Shown here: piece after piece, positions 61,701 to 64,000 of the stretch | Layout of the letters: each line of letters opens with the position of its first letter | Numbering within the stretch: position 1 is the first letter of the stretch | NCBI RefSeq assembly: GCF_900115845.1 | Contig: NZ_FOXX01000007.1 | Span: 62,001-126,000 of the forward strand | Origin: Priestia endophytica DSM 13796 | GTDB lineage: Bacteria; Bacillota; Bacilli; Bacillales; Bacillaceae_H | Direction of reading: 5' to 3' | Length of the DNA: 64,000 nt | The notes under the pieces: generated by a model | Seen by the model: only the letters and a program-made list of their open reading frames with translations | Told to the model about the DNA's origin: nothing | Database searches by the model: none | Made by a program: the position numbers and the translations under genes

Positions 61701-62136
61701 TATTGCAATTAGCCGCGATGCATCAGAACGATTAGGGTTTTTAACAAGACAGAGATATGCTCTTGAAGTAGACTCACAAGGAGGATTTGTTATTCGAGAT
61801 GATGCCAACGGGGGAGTAAAGCGACCGATTTCAAGCTTGTCTGGTGGAGAGACATTTTTAACTTCTCTATCTTTAGCACTTTCTCTTTCTGCAGGCATTC
61901 AGCTTCGAGGAGAATATCCGCTGCAGTTCTTTTTCCTTGATGAAGGGTTCGGTACACTTGATAGTGAGCTTCTTGATACAGTTATTACAGCACTCGAAAA
62001 GCTTCAGTCTAATGATCTTTCAATTGGAATCATTAGTCATGTTCAAGAGCTGCGTGCACGTCTGCCTAAACGCCTTATTGTTGAGAAAGCAGATGATCTT
62101 GGCAATGGAACAAAAGTGAAATTCGAAACGCTTTAA
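58753..62136 (+). CDS. sbcC: Nuclease SbcCD subunit C (Rad50-type ATPase)
   Basis: An 1127-residue SMC-like ATPase. Walker A is GPTGSGKSS (about 35-43). Two long coiled-coil arms flank the zinc hook C-P-V-C (Cys538 and Cys541). The C-terminal signature is SSLSGGETFL and Walker B FFFLDEGFGTLD. It starts with GTG behind GGAGGAAGAG, overlapping sbcD. Corresponds to B. subtilis YirY. Confidence 0.95.
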   Translation: MKPITLKIQGLHSFRQMQMIQFDELCEGGVFGIFGPTGSGKSSILDAMTLALYGKVERAANNTHGILNHGEDELKVAFTFCLENADGMQTYTVERNFKRSDEWRVKSTTSRLIEEGDERVVLADKMNDVNQYINSLLGLTIDDFTRAVVLPQGKFAEFLSLKGAERRQMLQRLFNLEKYGDELLQKIKRNLTNAKHELDKILAAQAELGGATVEKVKEAEQEVKSCELLLQKREQELIHIQKEYEHKQKLWEWQKEKEENEAKLKELKEEEPEIKKYEERLSKALKAESLRPYLEECENLFLQKQTAEKQKNQRAGKLEEVNQKAALAKEEYERANKEREQREPLLLAQREKYQYAEELNKDVTTLSQTVKNARKQHEELLESGRGIKEQFQKRESLYKRGKAKQKELMEERERLSVSPSYRTKVQYAVQESRDIGSLKVQHEEKKEQHNQVKKNLKQLELEMKSSIENEEKVKKQAVEQYDLLQHIYNLVCEREREIERFIASGEHEIEAMQRKVEEVNKQKLALTLSAHLYDGKPCPVCGSTTHPLPATGEGIEETDGKEIDLLRKNLSILQERKYICSSLKLKLEPLAEKLLDCFGDFEQTEQEDITPLLTKDETLKDCIVKLQTELKGLEQDYIGQKEKIDRLVKIAGDVSEKKNKLLFEFEQQNKMLMEQAKFVQQVEQEMNKAQTEWQERYKEFEITSISSIQQQLERNDQKMAELNQRIEKSVEYLEETEKALEKLREEWNVHERKEVELSSFLQNKKASLLEQQQRLTQIIGENLLDELLNGINKELHSLKEREEETLKRWYLLNNEHQEVKASYESIVSSLAELNERYEEKERKWKDKRNSSGFHSDIDVKEMFITEEQQQKIREEVEAFWDKLKSVTIALEHVTKLLDNQSVTEQSFKETSSILADLKESVKEATTELGSARALLKDLQVRNERLGSLEKEREKIQEELSQYQKLQSVFKGNAFIEYMAQEQLIAISRDASERLGFLTRQRYALEVDSQGGFVIRDDANGGVKRPISSLSGGETFLTSLSLALSLSAGIQLRGEYPLQFFFLDEGFGTLDSELLDTVITALEKLQSNDLSIGIISHVQELRARLPKRLIVEKADDLGNGTKVKFETL

Positions 62137-62158
62137 AGGAGAAAGGAGCAGGTATGGT

Positions 62159-62467
62159 GTGGCAAGATCAAAAGAAGAGCGACGAATTGGTCGATGTGAG
62201 CTTTGTGGAAGAGATGATGTTTATACAACTGTTCATCATTTAACTCCAAAGGAAATGGGAGGCACATTTGAACCAACAGCAAACCTTTGTATTCCTTGTC
62301 ACAAGCAAATTCACGCTCTTTATACAAATGACGAGCTAGCAGTTCGATTGAATACAATTCCTAACTTGCAGCAGGATGAAAAAATCAGTAAATTTATTAA
62401 GTGGATCAGAAAGCAGCCGTCATCACGCCTCCCAAGAACACGCAAGTCTAATAGTAGAAAAGCATAA
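62159..62467 (+). CDS. yisB: HNH-fold protein YisB
   Basis: A 102-residue protein with paired cysteines CELC and CIPC and the HNH-like core VHHLTPKEMGG...NLCIPCHKQIHAL. It ends KWIRKQPSSRLPRTRKS, as in B. subtilis YisB. It is probably a small HNH endonuclease-fold protein; activity unproven. It starts with GTG at 62159, 10 nt after GGAG, in line after sbcC. Confidence 0.85.
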   Translation: MARSKEERRIGRCELCGRDDVYTTVHHLTPKEMGGTFEPTANLCIPCHKQIHALYTNDELAVRLNTIPNLQQDEKISKFIKWIRKQPSSRLPRTRKSNSRKA

Positions 62468-62498
62468 AAAAACAGGCCTCGACGGCCTGTTTTTTTTA
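62468..62498. terminator. Bidirectional terminator between yisB and gerPF
   Basis: AACAGGCC / GGCCTGTT stem with A-run and an eight-base T-run, between converging genes. Confidence 0.85.
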
Positions 62499-62717
62499 TC
62501 CATTTCCTGCTATGGTTTGATCTGCAATATCTGGGTCGAACGTATTTGTAGCAGATCCGCCTGTATTTGTGTTAATAAGGTTCCCTGTATTTCCAGATCC
62601 CGATCCATAAGCAACTTTTGAAGTGTCTTTAGGTGAAACATAAAAGGTATCCCCAAATGTAACAACACCACCGCCGCCAATGCTTACAATTTGTACAGGT
62701 CCAACAAGTGCTGGCAT
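62496..62717 (-). CDS. gerPF: Spore germination protein GerPF
   Basis: A 73-residue protein of the GerPA/GerPF family, beginning MPALVGPVQIVSIGGGGVVTFGD, followed by a glycine/serine/asparagine-rich stretch. GerP proteins are made in the mother cell and allow germinants to pass the spore coat. ATG 62717 has GAGGAGGG upstream. It is the last gene of the operon. Confidence 0.93.
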   Translation of the reverse strand: MPALVGPVQIVSIGGGGVVTFGDTFYVSPKDTSKVAYGSGSGNTGNLINTNTGGSATNTFDPDIADQTIAGNG

Positions 62718-62718
62718 G

Positions 62719-63114
62719 CTATCCCTCCTCTCTTTCTCCCTGCTCTTTCTCTCGCCGATCACTTAGAAGCTGTCTAATATGTTTAACACGTGAATAACAT
62801 TTTATATCTTTTGTTGAGCCAACTTGAACAACAGAAGATGTAGAAGCTCCAGTCACCCGAACCGATCCAACATGAATCATATTAGATTCGTTATATTTTA
62901 CCGTTGGAATTCGTTTTAAAGTTAGTAGAGGATAGCTTCGTTTAAAAAGTATATAATCTTTAAAATTTCCTTCCCTGCCCAAAAAAAGTTCTGCTTCACG
63001 TTGTATAGCGATTACTTTTGCCGAAGCTCTAATATGTGTTGAATCGCCGATATTAAAAATAGAGCTAGATGTTAAGGAATTCATTTGAAACCAATCTACT
63101 TTTGAAGTACGCAT
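62719..63114 (-). CDS. gerPE: Spore germination protein GerPE
   Basis: A 131-residue GerPE-family protein: MRTSKVDWFQMNSLTSSSIFNIGDS at the start and a central IHVGSVRVTGASTSSVVQVGST that resembles the GerPB/GerPD repeat. RBS AAAGGAG. Its stop is adjacent to the gerPF start. Confidence 0.9.
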   Translation of the reverse strand: MRTSKVDWFQMNSLTSSSIFNIGDSTHIRASAKVIAIQREAELFLGREGNFKDYILFKRSYPLLTLKRIPTVKYNESNMIHVGSVRVTGASTSSVVQVGSTKDIKCYSRVKHIRQLLSDRREKEQGEREEG

Positions 63115-63126
63115 ACTTTTTCTCCT

Positions 63127-63306
63127 TTATTGTAAAGACAGAGGAACATAAGGACCGATAATAAGAGACTCTGGAGGTGTATCGTAGGCAGAGGAAAGAG
63201 CTATGCTTTCAGTATCACCAATCAAAAATACAGAAGAGGTAGATACACCAAGCACATGAATATTTCCAACAAGTAAGTCTCTATTCACAATCGTATAATT
63301 CATCAT
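63127..63306 (-). CDS. gerPD: Spore germination protein GerPD (59 aa)
   Basis: A 59-residue protein containing IHVLGVSTSSVFLIGDTESI, the GerPD hallmark shared with GerPE. ATG 63306 lies 7 nt after AAAGGAG and overlaps the gerPC stop (ATGA). It just misses the common 60-residue cutoff. Order gerPC-gerPD-gerPE-gerPF matches B. subtilis. Confidence 0.92.
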   Translation of the reverse strand: MMNYTIVNRDLLVGNIHVLGVSTSSVFLIGDTESIALSSAYDTPPESLIIGPYVPLSLQ

Positions 63307-63914
63307 TTTTCGGCTCCTTTAAATGATTGAGGGAGATGTGTTAAAAAGGCATCGATTCCCCGTTTCATATCCTGAGTAATTTGAGTTTTTATACTTTCTT
63401 TTTTCTCTTCTCTTGATTGCTCGTCATCTCGTTGCTGTAGATGGAAAAGAATCCGTTCTTCAAGCTGCTTCTTTATATCTTCTGTAATGAAATCATAATA
63501 GGATTCATGTAAGTTGATTCCTTTCTCCCTAGCAAGGTCACGAATCCAATCATGGCCGTTTCCTTCTAATAAGGTGAGCGTCTCTTCATAAATTTCATCG
63601 CCTAGCTCTTTTATATGTGCATTCCGATTTGGTGGAGTTAAGTCACTCTGACTAATGCTGAAATCTTCAATCTGATGATCAGGAGAAAGTGGATTAAGTC
63701 CTATATTTAGCGTTCCTTCTAGTGTTTCAATTTTGAGTTGATCAAACTTGTATTCAATTCTGTCGATTTTAGTTGAAGGGGCCTCTTTTAATGAATTCAT
63801 CTGTTTCTGGAGGGTTCCTATAGCTTGCTCAAGCTGCAGAATTCGCTGATTCTGTTGTTGAATTTGGGTCTGAAGTTGGTGGATATATGTTTGCATCGTT
63901 CCTCCGTATTGCAT
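63303..63914 (-). CDS. gerPC: Spore germination protein GerPC
   Basis: A 203-residue protein with an N-terminal coiled coil rich in Gln/Leu (YIHQLQTQIQQQNQRILQL) and the conserved KIDRIEYKFDQLKIETLEGTLNIGL segment of GerPC. The GerP set is needed for coat permeability. ATG 63914 has GGAGGAG 7 nt upstream; ATG 63896, also after GGAGG, is an alternative. gerPB and gerPA should lie beyond the window edge. Confidence 0.9.
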   Translation of the reverse strand: MQYGGTMQTYIHQLQTQIQQQNQRILQLEQAIGTLQKQMNSLKEAPSTKIDRIEYKFDQLKIETLEGTLNIGLNPLSPDHQIEDFSISQSDLTPPNRNAHIKELGDEIYEETLTLLEGNGHDWIRDLAREKGINLHESYYDFITEDIKKQLEERILFHLQQRDDEQSREEKKESIKTQITQDMKRGIDAFLTHLPQSFKGAEK

Positions 63915-63953
63915 AAAGAATCTCCTCCATTTCATATGAGTAAGCTACTTTTA

Positions 63954-63980
63954 TACATTATGCATGTGCCCAAAAGATGT
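63954..63980 (-). promoter_or_regulatory. Candidate sigma-K promoter before gerPC
   Basis: Minus strand -10 CATAATGTA (63962-63954), with AC 16 nt upstream, fits the sigma-K pattern AC-16/17-CATANNNTA. The gerP operon is a known sigma-K target, but this site would be internal if gerPA and gerPB are upstream. Confidence 0.35.
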
Positions 63981-64000
63981 GAAGGAGTTCTTCTCAACTC

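Noticed and set aside
63951-64000. Possible 3' end of a minus-strand gene (gerPB) at the window edge
   Set aside because: An open frame of 16 codons ends in TAA at 63951, but its sequence does not resemble the GerPB C-terminus I know, and the window ends.

Overview
The window is a low-GC, gene-dense piece of a chromosome from an endospore-forming Bacillaceae bacterium. Gene content and order follow the Bacillus subtilis yhe-yha-yhf-yhj-add-gerP segment: bmrCD, yheG, an SASP gene, yheCD, yheA, yhaX, hemZ, yhaM, yhaL, prsA, yhaI, hpr, yhaH, trpP, serC, hit, ecsABC, yhfA, hmoB, pbpF, hemEHY, yhfH, yhfI, lplJ, yhfL, yhfN, addBA, sbcDC, yisB and gerPF-PC. The presence of aceA (absent from B. subtilis) and an expanded yheC/yheD cluster suggest a Priestia-like or B. 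cereus/megaterium-side relative; the species cannot be fixed from sequence alone. I see no insertion sequence, prophage, CRISPR array, rRNA or canonical tRNA.

Layout. 1-2.9 kb: a CzrA-type metal sensor, a two-gene fluoride exporter (crcB pair), a GNAT acetyltransferase, and a small operon of an SPFH membrane protein plus a 56-residue ribbon-helix-helix protein behind a palindromic operator. 2.9-6.9 kb: a TPP-riboswitch-controlled thiazole operon (tenI-thiO-thiS-thiG-thiF). 6.9-10.9 kb: the heterodimeric multidrug ABC exporter bmrCD behind an attenuator-like leader. 10.9-18.3 kb: sporulation-linked genes (yheG, an alpha/beta SASP, four tandem YheC/YheD ATP-grasp genes, yheA). 18.4-26.5 kb: yhaX, hemZ, yhaM, yhaL, the foldase prsA, the regulator hpr and small membrane or spore proteins. 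26.5-34.2 kb: trpP, serC, hit, ecsABC, yhfA, hmoB. 34.4-40.4 kb: pbpF and the late haem genes hemE, hemH, hemY. 40.4-50.2 kb: yhfH, yhfI, lipoate ligase, acyl-CoA synthetase, M48 protease, isocitrate lyase, an IDEAL protein, a TVP38 membrane protein, and a hydrolase/SDR pair. 50.4-64 kb: the recombination/repair block addB-addA-sbcD-sbcC, yisB, and the gerP spore-coat permeability genes.

The most striking observation is a tRNA-like element in the 5' leader of the SASP gene (minus strand 12098-12041). It has an acceptor stem, D-arm-like hairpin, textbook T-arm, discriminator base and encoded CCA, but no anticodon arm, and it lies directly behind a good sigma-G promoter. A second notable item is an orphan sigma-G-like transcription unit between hit and ecsA (about 29290-28900, minus strand) carrying three copies of a short repeat and ending in a strong terminator, with no convincing protein. 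Other regulatory structure worth checking: a leader terminator upstream of bmrCD, paired FadR-like operators 20 bp apart plus a cre-like site upstream of hpr, a TRAP-type triplet array over the trpP ribosome binding site, and a sigma-G promoter for pbpF.

Several genes are too short for routine ORF calling and are added here: the RHH protein (2750), a YjcZ-family peptide (23841), YhfH (40426) and GerPD (63127). Many start sites were moved downstream to agree with ribosome binding sites.
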